Source: Streptomyces mobaraensis
GTDB taxonomy: Bacteria > Actinomycetota > Actinomycetes > Streptomycetales > Streptomycetaceae
DNA length: 64,000 bases
Assembly (NCBI RefSeq): GCF_020099395.1
Contig: NZ_CP083590.1
Coordinates: 5,580,001-5,644,000, forward strand
Direction: 5' to 3'
The notes below the pieces were generated by a model. That model was not told where the DNA came from and searched no databases. It worked only from the letters and a program-made list of their open reading frames with translations. A program made the translations under genes and the position numbers. How positions within the stretch are numbered: position 1 is the stretch's first letter; every line of letters starts with the position of its first letter. This document shows, in pieces, positions 1 to 8,517 of the stretch.

Positions 1-41
1 CCGCGGGCCGTGACGGCGGCCCCGAGCGAGGTGCGGTCCAT
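1..41 (-). CDS. 5' end of an unidentified minus-strand gene (partial)
   Basis: A minus-strand ATG at 41-39 is preceded by a good ribosome binding site (GGAGG, seven bases upstream). Only 13 codons lie in the window, beginning Met-Asp-Arg-Thr-Ser-Leu-Gly-Ala, which is too little to identify the product. A perfect palindrome of TetR-operator type lies about 55 bases upstream at 96-117, so this may be a TetR-family regulator gene or a TetR-controlled target such as an efflux pump. That is inference from the operator alone. Confidence 0.4.
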   Translation of the reverse strand, partial: MDRTSLGAAVTAR

Positions 42-95
42 GCGACGGCCTCCAGGTGACGTGGCGGTGGTGCGGCTTCCGTGAGCGTCCTGCAC

Positions 96-117
96 TTGCA
101 CTGACCAGTCAGTGCAA
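96..117. promoter_or_regulatory. Perfect palindromic operator, TetR type
   Basis: Arms TTGCACTGAC and GTCAGTGCAA are exact reverse complements separated by CA. The core ACTGACCAGTCAGT resembles operators bound by many TetR-family repressors. It sits between the divergent minus-strand gene starting at 41 and the plus-strand HEPN gene starting at 270, closer to the former. The regulator is not identifiable from this window. Confidence 0.6.
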
Positions 118-269
118 AAAGTATGGCGCACCCCTCCTTTGCCCCGTCGCCGGGGTCGCATGCCCAAAGTCCTTGCAGGTCAGGGCGATTGTCAGTGGGG
201 TGCAGGACGATAAGGGCAGACGGTGGTACGGGCGTCCGGCCCGCACCGCCCCGACGGAGGAGGTTCGTC

Positions 270-770
270 ATGGCCCGCAGCAGGAGCGACGTCCGCCTTT
301 CCCCGGGCACGGGCGTGTGGGACGTGCCCCCGCCCGCCCGCGCCACCGCCCCGCCCGCCGTCGCCGAGCACCTCGCCCAGGCCCGGCAGGCCCTGGTGGA
401 GGCCGCCGCCCTCGACGCCCCGCACGAGCGGTTCGCCACCGCCCACCTCGCCGCACTGCGCACCGCCGCAGCCGTGCTCGCCGCGCGGGGCCGGCCGGAG
501 ACCACGGCCCGCCGGCGGCACCGGATCCGCAGCGCCTGGGAGATCCTCCCCGAGGCGGTGCCCGAACTCGCCGAGTGGAGCGCCCTCTTCGCCGCCGGCG
601 CCGCCCGCCGGGCGCGGGCCGAGGCCGGCATAGCGTCGGCGGCGGACGAGCGGGAGGCCGACGAGCTGCTGCGCGCGGCGGCGACGTTCCTGCGGCTCGT
701 CGAACGGGGGCTGGTCCACCAGCCCCGGCTCCCCGCACAACCGGCCCCCGGCCGCGGCGGGGTGGGGTGA
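270..770 (+). CDS. SAV_6107-type HEPN domain protein
   Basis: A 166-residue, alpha-helical, Arg/Ala-rich protein. The ATG at 270 was chosen because a GGAGGAGG-type ribosome binding site sits directly upstream (255-263), although the frame stays open to 123. Its length, composition and place near the Streptomyces division cluster fit the small HEPN family named after S. avermitilis SAV_6107. HEPN domains often belong to RNases or nucleotidyltransferase partners. I see no clear catalytic Arg-x4-6-His motif, so an RNase role is not supported and the function is unknown. The family call rests on memory of the family and synteny. Confidence 0.6.
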   Translation: MARSRSDVRLSPGTGVWDVPPPARATAPPAVAEHLAQARQALVEAAALDAPHERFATAHLAALRTAAAVLAARGRPETTARRRHRIRSAWEILPEAVPELAEWSALFAAGAARRARAEAGIASAADEREADELLRAAATFLRLVERGLVHQPRLPAQPAPGRGGVG

Positions 771-917
771 GCGGCGGGTGACCGGGCCCGCCGCGGCCCG
801 CGGAGGAGCGGAGTGCGGGCGGCCGGGACCCGGCCCATTAAGGTGGGGGCGCCGACGACCGTCATCCGCCACCGCCGTACCGGCGGTGCCGCCACCCGCG
901 CCGAGGAGCCACCCGCC

Positions 918-1688
918 GTGTCCGAGCCTTCCCTGGGTGGGGAGACCCCATCGCGTCCCCGCGCGTCCCTGCGTACCGCCGTGGTCTGGGAGGTCCTGCG
1001 GGACGCCCTCGACCGGCGGGCCGAGGCTGATGGGGGTCTTGAGGTCCTCGACGCGGGCGGCGGCAGCGGCCAGTTCGCCGTCGAGGTGGCCCGCCTCGGC
1101 CACCGGGTCACCGTCGTCGACCCCAGCCCCAACGCGCTGTTCGCGCTGGAGCGCCGGGCCGCCGAGGCCGGCGTCGCCGACCGGGTGCGCGGCGTCCAGG
1201 GCGATACCCAGGGCCTGTTCGACGTGGTCGGCCGCGGCGCGTACGACGCCGTCCTCTGCCACGGCGTCCTGGAGTACGTGGACGACCCCGCCGAAGGCCT
1301 GCGGGCCGTCGCCGCCGCCCTGCGCCCCTCCGGCGTGCTCAGCCTGCTCGCCGCCGGCCTCGGCGGCGCGGTCCTCGCCCGCGCCCTCGCCGGCCACTTC
1401 ACCGAGGCCCGGCAGGCCCTCACCGACCCTGCCGGGCACTGGGGCGCCGGCGACCCGGTGCCGCGCCGCTTCACCGCCGACCAGCTCTCGGACCTGGTCA
1501 CCGGCGCCGGCCTGGACGTCACCGCCGTGCACGGCGTCCGCGTCTTCGCCGACCTCGTCCCCGGCGTTCTCGTGGACGCCCAGCCCGGTGCCCGGGACGC
1601 CCTGGCCCGGCTGGAGGCCGAGGCGGCGGCGCTCCCCGCCTTCCACGCGGTGGCCACCCAGCTCCACGTCCTGGCCGAACGGGTCTGA
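918..1688 (+). CDS. Class I SAM-dependent methyltransferase
   Basis: A 256-residue Rossmann-fold methyltransferase. Motif I is DAGGGSGQFA, followed by the acidic end of strand 2 (VTVVDPSP) and the post-motif YDAVLCHGVLEYVDDP, typical of ubiE/smtA-like enzymes. The methyl acceptor cannot be read from sequence. The chosen start is GTG at 918, with GAGGAG upstream and agreement with where the recognisable fold begins. A GTG at 813, also with a strong GGAGGAG site, would add 35 residues and cannot be excluded. Its neighbours give no pathway hint. Confidence 0.8.
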   Translation: MSEPSLGGETPSRPRASLRTAVVWEVLRDALDRRAEADGGLEVLDAGGGSGQFAVEVARLGHRVTVVDPSPNALFALERRAAEAGVADRVRGVQGDTQGLFDVVGRGAYDAVLCHGVLEYVDDPAEGLRAVAAALRPSGVLSLLAAGLGGAVLARALAGHFTEARQALTDPAGHWGAGDPVPRRFTADQLSDLVTGAGLDVTAVHGVRVFADLVPGVLVDAQPGARDALARLEAEAAALPAFHAVATQLHVLAERV

Positions 1689-1853
1689 ACCGGGGCCGCA
1701 CGGGCCCGCCCGATCAGCCCGTTCGCCCCGTATGATCGGTAGACACGGTCCGGCATGACGGGTCGGCGGGCAGGGAATGAACGTCCCGACGTCTTCACCA
1801 CAACACCGACCGCCACACCGGGTCCGGTGGGCGAATTGGCGCAGAGGGGCGGG

Positions 1854-1882
1854 TTTCACGGGGGCGATTCCCTGCCTATCCT
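1854..1882 (+). promoter_or_regulatory. Candidate promoter for the DUF3040 gene
   Basis: A -35-like TTTCAC (1854-1859) and a -10-like TATCCT (1877-1882) are separated by 17 bases. Transcription would start near 1889, giving an untranslated leader of about 45 bases before GTG 1934. Inferred from spacing and partial consensus only. Confidence 0.35.
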
Positions 1883-1933
1883 GAAAGGGTCGCACCCCGG
1901 TCGCCCCCCGCGACCGACGAGTAGGAGGACTCC

Positions 1934-2338
1934 GTGCCGCTCTCGGAGCACGAGCAGCGCATGCTCGAGCAGATGGAGCGAGCGCTGTACGCCGAAGATC
2001 CCAAGTTCGCCACAGCGCTCGAAGGCAGCGGCCTGCGCACGTACACCCGGCGACGGGTCTACCAGGCGATCGCGGGCTTCCTGGTGGGCATCGCGCTCCT
2101 CATGGCCGGAATGGTCGCCCAGTGGATCTGGATCAGCGTGGTGGGGTTCCTCGTCATGCTGGGGTGTGCGGTGCTGGTGGTGACGGGGTGGCGCAAGGCG
2201 CCACGTCCCGGGTCCGCGCCCGGCGCGGGACCCCTGAGCGGCGGCCTCGCCGCACGCCGGCAGATGCGGCAGCGCCGCTCGATGATGGACCGGATCGAAC
2301 AGCGGTGGCAGCGGCGCCGCGACGAGCAAGGGCGTTGA
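1934..2338 (+). CDS. DUF3040 membrane protein
   Basis: A 134-residue protein starting MPLSEHEQRMLEQMERALYA, the characteristic opening of the actinobacterial DUF3040 family. Two adjacent hydrophobic helices (about residues 42-82) form a membrane hairpin, followed by a basic cytoplasmic tail rich in Arg and Gln. GTG 1934 follows an AGGAGG site at 1923-1928. The function is unknown. It lies convergent to the transglutaminase operon, with a nested palindrome between them. Its last third shifts to G-ending codons. Confidence 0.85.
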   Translation: MPLSEHEQRMLEQMERALYAEDPKFATALEGSGLRTYTRRRVYQAIAGFLVGIALLMAGMVAQWIWISVVGFLVMLGCAVLVVTGWRKAPRPGSAPGAGPLSGGLAARRQMRQRRSMMDRIEQRWQRRRDEQGR

Positions 2339-2367
2339 GGTCGCCCCGGTCCCACCCTTTCGCCGTT

Positions 2368-2515
2368 TCCTGGGGGCAAGCCCCCAGACCCCCTTGTCCT
2401 CAAACGCCGGACGGGCTGAAATCAGCCCGTCCGGCGTTTGAGGACAACCGCGCGGAGCGCGGTTTCGGGGGTGCGGGGGCTTGCCCCCGCAAGAAACGGT
2501 GAAATGGGGGTCCCC
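2368..2515. repeat. Nested palindromic element, copy 1
   Basis: The core is a perfect 24-bp inverted repeat (2396-2419 with 2422-2445, spacer AA), both arms built on CGCCGGACGGGCTGA. It is flanked by GC stem-loops and an outer pair CGCCGTTTC (2371-2379) / GAAACGGTG. Similar elements occur near 27240, 38320, 49020, 52000 and 61100. It lies between the convergent DUF3040 and transglutaminase genes and probably ends transcription from both sides. Confidence 0.8.
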
Positions 2516-2539
2516 CCTCTGGGGGAGGGACCGGGGCAC

Positions 2540-4900
2540 CTACCGCCGCAGGCGAAGCCCCCGCAGGGACCGTCCCAGCGACGCCGGCGCGAAGAACGCC
2601 CGCAGCCGGGCGGCCCGCCCGGCCGCAGCCCGGAGCCCGGCCCGGACAAGGGCCACGTCACCGGCCGGCGCCCCGGAAAGCGCGGGCCGAGGCGAGTACG
2701 ACGCCACTTCCACCGCATCGGCCACCCGCCCCGCCGCGGCAGCGGCGTCACCCTCCAGCGAGCCCTCCCGCACGAGACGCTCCACCGCCCCCCGCGGCGT
2801 CCGCGCCGCGTCGGGCGGGATCCCGTAGTCCCAGGCCGTATCCAGCAGCTCCCGCCAGGCGGCCAGCGTGCGGCCCGCCGCCTCCTCCGGGGTCCGCGGC
2901 TCGGGGCCGCCGAGCCGCCGGGCCCGGATGCGGGTGCGCAGCAGCGGGGGAGCGGCCAGCAGGAGGACCACCAGCAGGGCGCCCGCGGCGGCCACCGGGA
3001 GGACCGGGATGCCGGAGTCCGAGTCCGGCGGATCGGCGGAGAGCGCCGGGGAGCGCTTCCCCGACGGGTCGGGGCACTCCCCGTGCGACGGCCGCCCGGA
3101 GCGGCAGTCCGCGCCCGCCGTCGGTGCCGGCCGGGGCGCGGCGGAGGAGCCCGGGGTGGGGACGGGGGCGCCCGGCGAGGCCCCGGGGGCGGGCTGTTCG
3201 ACGGTGTACACCGGGCGGCTGCCGCGGCTGGGCGTCGGCTCGAAGCGGGTCCAGCCCGCACCTTCGAAGTACAGCTCCGGCCAGGCGTGGGCGTCCTTGG
3301 AGCCGACGGACATGGAGCCGTCCTCCTGGCGGTCGCCCGCGGTGAAGCCGACCGCGACCCGCGCCGGGATGCCCAGCGTCCGTGCCATCGCCGCCATCGA
3401 GAAGGAGAAGTGGACGCAGAAGCCCCGCTTCTCCTCCAGGAAACGGGCGACGGCCTCGTCGTCGCCGCCCGTCCGCACGTCGGTGTCGTAGGTGAACCCG
3501 CCGCCGACCGCGAACCACTCCTGGAGCCGTACCGCCCGCTCGTAGTCGCTGCGCGCGCCCTCGGTGACCTGCCGGGCCCGCTCCGCGACCACGGCGGGGA
3601 GTGTCGACGGCACCTTGGTGTACTCGCGGTGCAGCGCCTCGGGCGGCCGGGGCGCGTTGGCGAGCTGCTCGGCCGTCGGCTGGGGGGCCAGGGTCGACAC
3701 CTGGTAGCGCAGCCCGCGGGTGGTCTGCCCGTGGTCGCCGACCAGGGTCCGGCCCTCCGGCTCGTACCGCCACTGGCCGCTGACGCGTACCGAGTCCGCC
3801 GGGTAGGGCAGCGGCAGGTAGTCCTGCCCGTAGCCGTCGGCGGCCACGACCGAGGTGTTCACCCGGACCGTGCGCACGTCGGGGGAGAGGCCCTGGGGCG
3901 TGGGCAGCCGGTCCGGGACGTCGGTGACGCGCCGTTCCGAGGTGCGCCAGGTGGCGCCGTCGAACCGGTCGAGCGCGACGATCCGCAGATACAGGTCCTG
4001 CGGCGCTTCGGACGAGGTGCGGTAGCGCAGGAGCTCGCGGTTCTCCCGCTGGTTGAGGCTGTCCCGCAGCGAGACCAGCGGGTTGACCGCGGAGATCGTG
4101 CCGCCCTCGCGCTCCTGCCCGGAGTCCCGGCCGCGCGGCGTCAGCAGGCCGCCGCCGATCGCGGGCAGCACCGCCGGGACGGCCACGGCCACCCCCAGCG
4201 CGAGCACGCCGATCCGGCGGCCGGTGCGGCCGGGGGCGAACGCGCTCCCGAACGCACCCGCGAGCGCGCCCCCGACCGGGCCTCCCGACGCGGGTTCCGG
4301 GGCTCCGGCCTGGCCGGCGAACCCCCGGCGGGCCAGGCGCTCCCGGCTCTCCGCGAGGAGCAGCAGCAGATAGCCGCCCGCGCCCGCCAGGAACCACAGC
4401 CAGTCCCCGCCGCCCTGGGCCAGCCCGGCCCCGACGGAGTACAGCGCCAGCAGCGGCAGCCCGGCGGTCGCCGCGCTCCGGTAGGCGACCGCCAGCAGGT
4501 CCACGACCAGGCCGATCACCAGCACGCCGCCGACCAGCATCAACCGGATGCCCGGCGACGCGGGCGCCGGTATCGCGTACCGCCCGATGTCGTCCGCGCC
4601 CTGGTTCAGCAGCCGGGAGAACTCCGCGAACGCCTCCGGGCCCGGCAGCAGCCCGGCGACGGCGTGACCGCGGGCGAAGACCAGGGTGAGCAGCAGCAGC
4701 CCGGTGAGCGCCTCCGCGACGGTCGCGAGCGGCCGGGCCGCCACGAACCGCCGGACCACCACTCCGGCCGCGGCCTGCACGGCGAGCAGCGCCGCCGCCT
4801 GGACGAGCCAGCCGGCGCCGTCCACCAGTGGCACCATCGCGCAGGCGGCCCCGACCGTGGCCACCACGGCGCACAGAGCGGCCCGTATACCGCCACTCAT
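2540..4900 (-). CDS. Transglutaminase-like membrane protein, TgpA family (DUF3488/DUF4129)
   Basis: A 786-residue integral membrane protein. The N-terminal ~220 residues hold several hydrophobic helices (DUF3488-like). A large extracytoplasmic transglutaminase-like domain follows, with the Cys-His-Asp/Glu signature: KRGFCVHFSFSMAAMARTLG, then SKDAHAWPELYFEG and GWTRFEPTP. Another membrane helix (PVLPVAAAGALLVVLLLAAP) precedes a cytoplasmic DUF4129-like C terminus. The start is ATG 4900, with GGAGGA upstream; the open frame continues to 5077 but homologous proteins begin at the first hydrophobic helix. It follows moxR and DUF58 genes, the usual trio linked to envelope protein processing or assembly. 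The substrate is unknown. Confidence 0.88.
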   Translation of the reverse strand: MSGGIRAALCAVVATVGAACAMVPLVDGAGWLVQAAALLAVQAAAGVVVRRFVAARPLATVAEALTGLLLLTLVFARGHAVAGLLPGPEAFAEFSRLLNQGADDIGRYAIPAPASPGIRLMLVGGVLVIGLVVDLLAVAYRSAATAGLPLLALYSVGAGLAQGGGDWLWFLAGAGGYLLLLLAESRERLARRGFAGQAGAPEPASGGPVGGALAGAFGSAFAPGRTGRRIGVLALGVAVAVPAVLPAIGGGLLTPRGRDSGQEREGGTISAVNPLVSLRDSLNQRENRELLRYRTSSEAPQDLYLRIVALDRFDGATWRTSERRVTDVPDRLPTPQGLSPDVRTVRVNTSVVAADGYGQDYLPLPYPADSVRVSGQWRYEPEGRTLVGDHGQTTRGLRYQVSTLAPQPTAEQLANAPRPPEALHREYTKVPSTLPAVVAERARQVTEGARSDYERAVRLQEWFAVGGGFTYDTDVRTGGDDEAVARFLEEKRGFCVHFSFSMAAMARTLGIPARVAVGFTAGDRQEDGSMSVGSKDAHAWPELYFEGAGWTRFEPTPSRGSRPVYTVEQPAPGASPGAPVPTPGSSAAPRPAPTAGADCRSGRPSHGECPDPSGKRSPALSADPPDSDSGIPVLPVAAAGALLVVLLLAAPPLLRTRIRARRLGGPEPRTPEEAAGRTLAAWRELLDTAWDYGIPPDAARTPRGAVERLVREGSLEGDAAAAAGRVADAVEVASYSPRPALSGAPAGDVALVRAGLRAAAGRAARLRAFFAPASLGRSLRGLRLRR

Positions 4901-5405
4901 ACCCGTCCTCCCCGTTCCCGCCCGTACGTAACGTATGACCCATACGACCCGTACGGCCCGTGCCCTCCGGCCCCGGCCGTCCCCGCCCGTTCCCGCTCCG
5001 TCCCCGGCCGGCCCCGCGCCGCCCCGGCCCGCCCGCGAGCGCCGTCCGCCGTGCCGCGCACCGGCCGTACCGCGCACCGGCGGGGGACGGGCGCGGGGCC
5101 CGTCCCGTCCGCGCGGTGTCCCGCGTCACGCCGCGCCCGGGTGCGTCCGCGAGTGTCGTCCGCCGTGCCGGGCAGTGCCCGCGCCGCGCACCGGCACGGC
5201 GCGGGCACCCCGCCCGTACGGCGGCCTGTGCCGCGCCGCACCCCGGGTCGTCCGGGGCGGCCGATCGCGTATCGCGTGCCGTCCGCCGTGCCGGATGCAG
5301 GCCGTGCCCCGCACCGGCAAGGCGCGGGCGCCGAACCCGTCCTATCCGCGTCGTGCCCCGCGCCGCGCCGGGCGGCCCCGGGGGCCGCCGTGTCCCACGC
5401 CCCGT
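4901..5405. other. 505-bp non-coding gap with degenerate GC-rich tandem repeats
   Basis: No convincing gene is seen here. The stretch contains three imperfect copies, each beginning TCCGCCGTGCC (5045, 5159 and 5282; periods 114 and 123 bp), made of GCGCACCGG- and GCGCGGGC-like blocks. It separates the DUF58 stop from the transglutaminase start inside an otherwise compact operon. All frames stay largely open because of base composition, so openness is not evidence of coding. Confidence 0.6.
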
Positions 5406-6788
5406 TCACGCCCATCCTCCCGGCCCCCCGTACCCGGGAGCGCCCGTGGGCCCCGGCGCGGGCACGCCCCGCCCCGCCGGTGTCCCCGCGAGCTGCCACA
5501 GGGCGGGGAACGGGAGGTGCGGGGTCATGGCGAGGGCCGTCCAGCCGGCGGCGTGGAGGGTGTGGAGCGGGACAAAGGCGTTCGGGTGGCCCAGGGGGGC
5601 GCCCGGCCAGGCGACCGGGTCGAGGAGGAACGCGAGCGCCGTGGTGCCGCGCCGCCGCAGGCCGGCGACGCGCGCGGCCTCCTGCGGGCTCAGCCCGCCG
5701 AGGAACGCCACGAGCAGCCCCCCGGTGTCGCCGCGCAGCGCCTCCTGGGCGGCGGACAGCCCGACGGCCTCGGAGTGGTCGACGACCGCGAGCGCGTCCA
5801 GCAGTGTCCCGGCCGCGTCCGCCGGGTCGAGGGCCCCGCCGGCCCGTCCGCCGACGCCGTCGGGGCCGGAGAGCCAGGCGCCGGTGTCGGTCAGCAGCCG
5901 TACGGTGAAGCCGAGTTGGAGCAGGTGGACGGCGACGGACGCGGCCGCCGCCACCGCCCGTTCGAAGGGCGCGCCCGGCCCGGCCCCGGCGAAGGCGACG
6001 CCCCGGGTGTCGAGCAGCACGGTGGCCTGGGCCCGCCGCTGCTGCTCCTCCCGGCGGACCATGAGCTCGCCGGTCCTGGCGGTGGCCCGCCAGTGGATCC
6101 GGCGTACGTCGTCGCCGTGCCGGTAGGCGCGCGGAATGATGTCGTCGTCGCCGGCGAGGGCGAGGGTGCGCAGGCTGCCGTCGCCGCGCCCGGCCGCGTC
6201 GCCGGACATCCGCAGCGGCGGCAGCGGCTCGCAGTAGGGGACGGCCGTGAGCATCGCGTGGGTGCCGAAGCCACGGCTGACCTCGCACATGCCGAACGGG
6301 TCGGTCAGCCGCAGCCGCAGCGGCCCCAGCGGGTAGCGGCCGCGCAGGTCGGCCCGGACCCGGTAGGCCACCTCGCGGTGGCCGCCCGGCCGCATCCGGT
6401 CCAGGGTGAACCGCGGGTGCGGGCCGAGCACCCAGGGCACCTGGTCCTCGACCAGCAGCACGCCGGTGGGGACGCGGGCGACGTTGGCGACGCGCAGCCG
6501 CACCTGTGCCTCCTGCCCGGCGGTCACCCGGGCGGGGGAGAGCGTACGGTCGCCGGTGATCCGGTGCCGGGTGCGGTGCAGCACCAGGACGCACACCACC
6601 GGCAGGACGGCCAGCAGCAGCCCCACCCGCAGCAGCCCCTCCTGGCCCAGGACGTAGGAGCAGACGACGGCGGCGGCCCCGGCGGCCAGGAAGGACCGGC
6701 CGCGCGTGGTCAGCCCCCCGAACGCCGCCCGCAGTCCGCCGTCGCCGTCGGCGGCCGGTTCGCCCGGGGGGTACGGGTGGTCCGTCAC
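5406..6788 (-). CDS. DUF58 domain protein
   Basis: A 460-residue protein. Two hydrophobic helices near the N terminus (about residues 32-72) anchor it in the membrane. The DUF58 signature HGDDVRRIHWRATARTGELM lies at about residues 220-240, followed by a von Willebrand A-like region (ATVLLDTRG). ATG 6788 overlaps the moxR stop by 4 nt (ATGA), so translation is probably coupled. DUF58 proteins go with MoxR AAA+ ATPases and transglutaminase-like proteins in many bacteria and are thought to act with them as an envelope chaperone/maturation module. The client is unknown. Confidence 0.88.
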   Translation of the reverse strand: MTDHPYPPGEPAADGDGGLRAAFGGLTTRGRSFLAAGAAAVVCSYVLGQEGLLRVGLLLAVLPVVCVLVLHRTRHRITGDRTLSPARVTAGQEAQVRLRVANVARVPTGVLLVEDQVPWVLGPHPRFTLDRMRPGGHREVAYRVRADLRGRYPLGPLRLRLTDPFGMCEVSRGFGTHAMLTAVPYCEPLPPLRMSGDAAGRGDGSLRTLALAGDDDIIPRAYRHGDDVRRIHWRATARTGELMVRREEQQRRAQATVLLDTRGVAFAGAGPGAPFERAVAAAASVAVHLLQLGFTVRLLTDTGAWLSGPDGVGGRAGGALDPADAAGTLLDALAVVDHSEAVGLSAAQEALRGDTGGLLVAFLGGLSPQEAARVAGLRRRGTTALAFLLDPVAWPGAPLGHPNAFVPLHTLHAAGWTALAMTPHLPFPALWQLAGTPAGRGVPAPGPTGAPGYGGPGGWA

Positions 6789-7789
6789 GGCCGTCGCGCC
6801 TCCGGGGGCCGCGGCGCGGCCTGCTCCGGGACGGGGACGGGGGTGAGCCGCAGGATGTCCAGGACGATCTGCTCCGGGGTGCGCCGGCTCAGCTGCGCCT
6901 GCGCGGTCGGCAGCAGCCGGTGCGCCAGCACCGCGACGGCCACCGCCCGGACGTCGTCGGGCAGCGTGTAGTCGCGGCCGGCCAGCGCCGCCGTGGCCTT
7001 GGCGGCGCGCAGCAGGTGCAGGGTGCCGCGCGGCGACGCGCCGAGCCGCAGCTCGGGGTGGTGCCGGGTGCCGTTGACCAGGTCGACCGCGTACCGCCGC
7101 ACCGACTCGGCGACGTGCACGGCCCGGACGGCCTCGACCAGCTTGACGATGTCGTGGGCGTGCGCGGCCGGCTGGAGGTCGTCCAGCGGGGAGGTGCCGC
7201 CGTGCAGGTCCAGCATCCGCAGTTCGGCCTCCGGGCTGGGGTAGCCCATGGAGACCCGGGCCATGAACCGGTCGCGCTGCGCCTCCGGCAGCGGGTAGGT
7301 GCCCTCCATCTCGACCGGGTTCTGGGTGGCCACCACCATGAAGGGGCTGGGCAGTTCGTGGGTCACGCCGTCGGCCGTTACCTGGCGCTCCTCCATCGAC
7401 TCCAGCAGCGCGGACTGGGTCTTCGGGGAGGCGCGGTTGATCTCGTCGCCGATGACGATCTGCGCGAAGATGGCCCCGGGTCTGAACTCGAACTCCCGCC
7501 GCTCCTGGTCGAAGACGCTGACGCCGGTGATGTCGGACGGCAGCAGGTCCGGCGTGAACTGGATGCGCCGCACCGAGCAGTCGATCGAGCGGGCCAGCGC
7601 CTTGGCGAGCATGGTCTTGCCCACCCCCGGCACGTCCTCGATCAGCAGGTGGCCCTCGGCCAGCAGCACGGTCAGCGCGGTCCTGACGACCTCCGGCTTG
7701 CCCTCGATCACGGCCTCGACGGAGGCGCGCACCCGCTCCGCCGTACTCGTCAGATCGCTCAGGCCCGCTCGTTCGTCAAAGGTCGTCAC
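6785..7789 (-). CDS. MoxR-family AAA+ ATPase
   Basis: A 334-residue AAA_3 ATPase. Walker A is EDVPGVGKTMLAKAL, Walker B IVIGDEINRA, and sensor 1 lies in VVATQNPVEMEGTYPLPEAQ, followed by DRFMARVSMGYPSPEAE. GTG 7789 was chosen because GAGGAGG sits six bases upstream; an upstream ATG at 7813 has no such site. First gene of a moxR-DUF58-transglutaminase operon. MoxR ATPases are thought to drive chaperone-like maturation of partner proteins using ATP. The partner here is presumably the von Willebrand-like DUF58 protein. Confidence 0.92.
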   Translation of the reverse strand: MTTFDERAGLSDLTSTAERVRASVEAVIEGKPEVVRTALTVLLAEGHLLIEDVPGVGKTMLAKALARSIDCSVRRIQFTPDLLPSDITGVSVFDQERREFEFRPGAIFAQIVIGDEINRASPKTQSALLESMEERQVTADGVTHELPSPFMVVATQNPVEMEGTYPLPEAQRDRFMARVSMGYPSPEAELRMLDLHGGTSPLDDLQPAAHAHDIVKLVEAVRAVHVAESVRRYAVDLVNGTRHHPELRLGASPRGTLHLLRAAKATAALAGRDYTLPDDVRAVAVAVLAHRLLPTAQAQLSRRTPEQIVLDILRLTPVPVPEQAAPRPPEARRP

Positions 7790-7965
7790 CCCGGCCCTCC
7801 TCGGCCCGTCCACACGTTCACGGGATTCCGTCCCCCCACCGGGAACGGCCCCTCCCCAACCCCGCCGGCGTCCCGTCCGCGCGAGGCGGGCGGGACGGCG
7901 GTTCCTTACGCATTCTCACCGCCCGCGCGGCACGACGGCAGCGCGGGCGGGTCCTCCGGTGCGGT

Positions 7966-8517
7966 TCAGGGCCGCGGGTCGATCTCCCGCAGCAGCCCGG
8001 TGGTCACGTCGAAGACGAACCCGCGGACGTCGTCCTTGTGCGGCAGGAACGGGGAGGTGCGCACCCGCTGCATGGACTGCCGGACGTCCTGGTCCAGATC
8101 GCGGAACGCCTCCACCGCCCACGGCGGCCGCTGTCCGACCTCCTCCTCGATCTCGTGCCGGAAATCCTCCGTCAGGTTCAGCAGGCCGCAGCCCGTGTGG
8201 TGGATGAGGACCACCGAACGGGTACCCAGCGCGCGCTGGCTGATGGTCAGGGACCGGATGATGTCGTCGGTGACGACACCGCCGGCGTTGCGGATGGTGT
8301 GGCAGTCGCCGAGCTCCAGGCCGAGCGCGGCGTGCAGGTCGATGCGGGCGTCCATGCAGGCGACGACCGCGACCTTGAGGACCGGCCGGGCGTCCATGCC
8401 CGGATCGGTGAACTCGGCGGCGTAGCGCGCGTTGGCCGCCACGAGACGGTCCGTGACCGTGGAGTGGCCGCCGTCGGCGCCGGAGGTGCTGGGGGGCGGA
8501 GACGCGGATATCGACAT
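7966..8517 (-). CDS. Beta-class carbonic anhydrase
   Basis: A 183-residue enzyme that hydrates CO2 to bicarbonate. The zinc ligands and catalytic dyad are visible: ACMDAR (Cys plus Asp-Arg) near residue 55 and LIHHTGCG (His...Cys) near residue 110. Length and motifs fit the short actinobacterial beta-CA subgroup. ATG 8517 is preferred; an in-frame GTG lies two codons upstream at 8523. No clear Shine-Dalgarno sequence is visible for either. It is monocistronic and divergent from the division cluster. Confidence 0.88.
   Translation of the reverse strand: MSISASPPPSTSGADGGHSTVTDRLVAANARYAAEFTDPGMDARPVLKVAVVACMDARIDLHAALGLELGDCHTIRNAGGVVTDDIIRSLTISQRALGTRSVVLIHHTGCGLLNLTEDFRHEIEEEVGQRPPWAVEAFRDLDQDVRQSMQRVRTSPFLPHKDDVRGFVFDVTTGLLREIDPRP

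Noticed and set aside
2438..5908. 1156-codon plus-strand frame opposite the transglutaminase gene
   Set aside because: No domains; antisense to a gene with a clear Cys-His-Asp signature.
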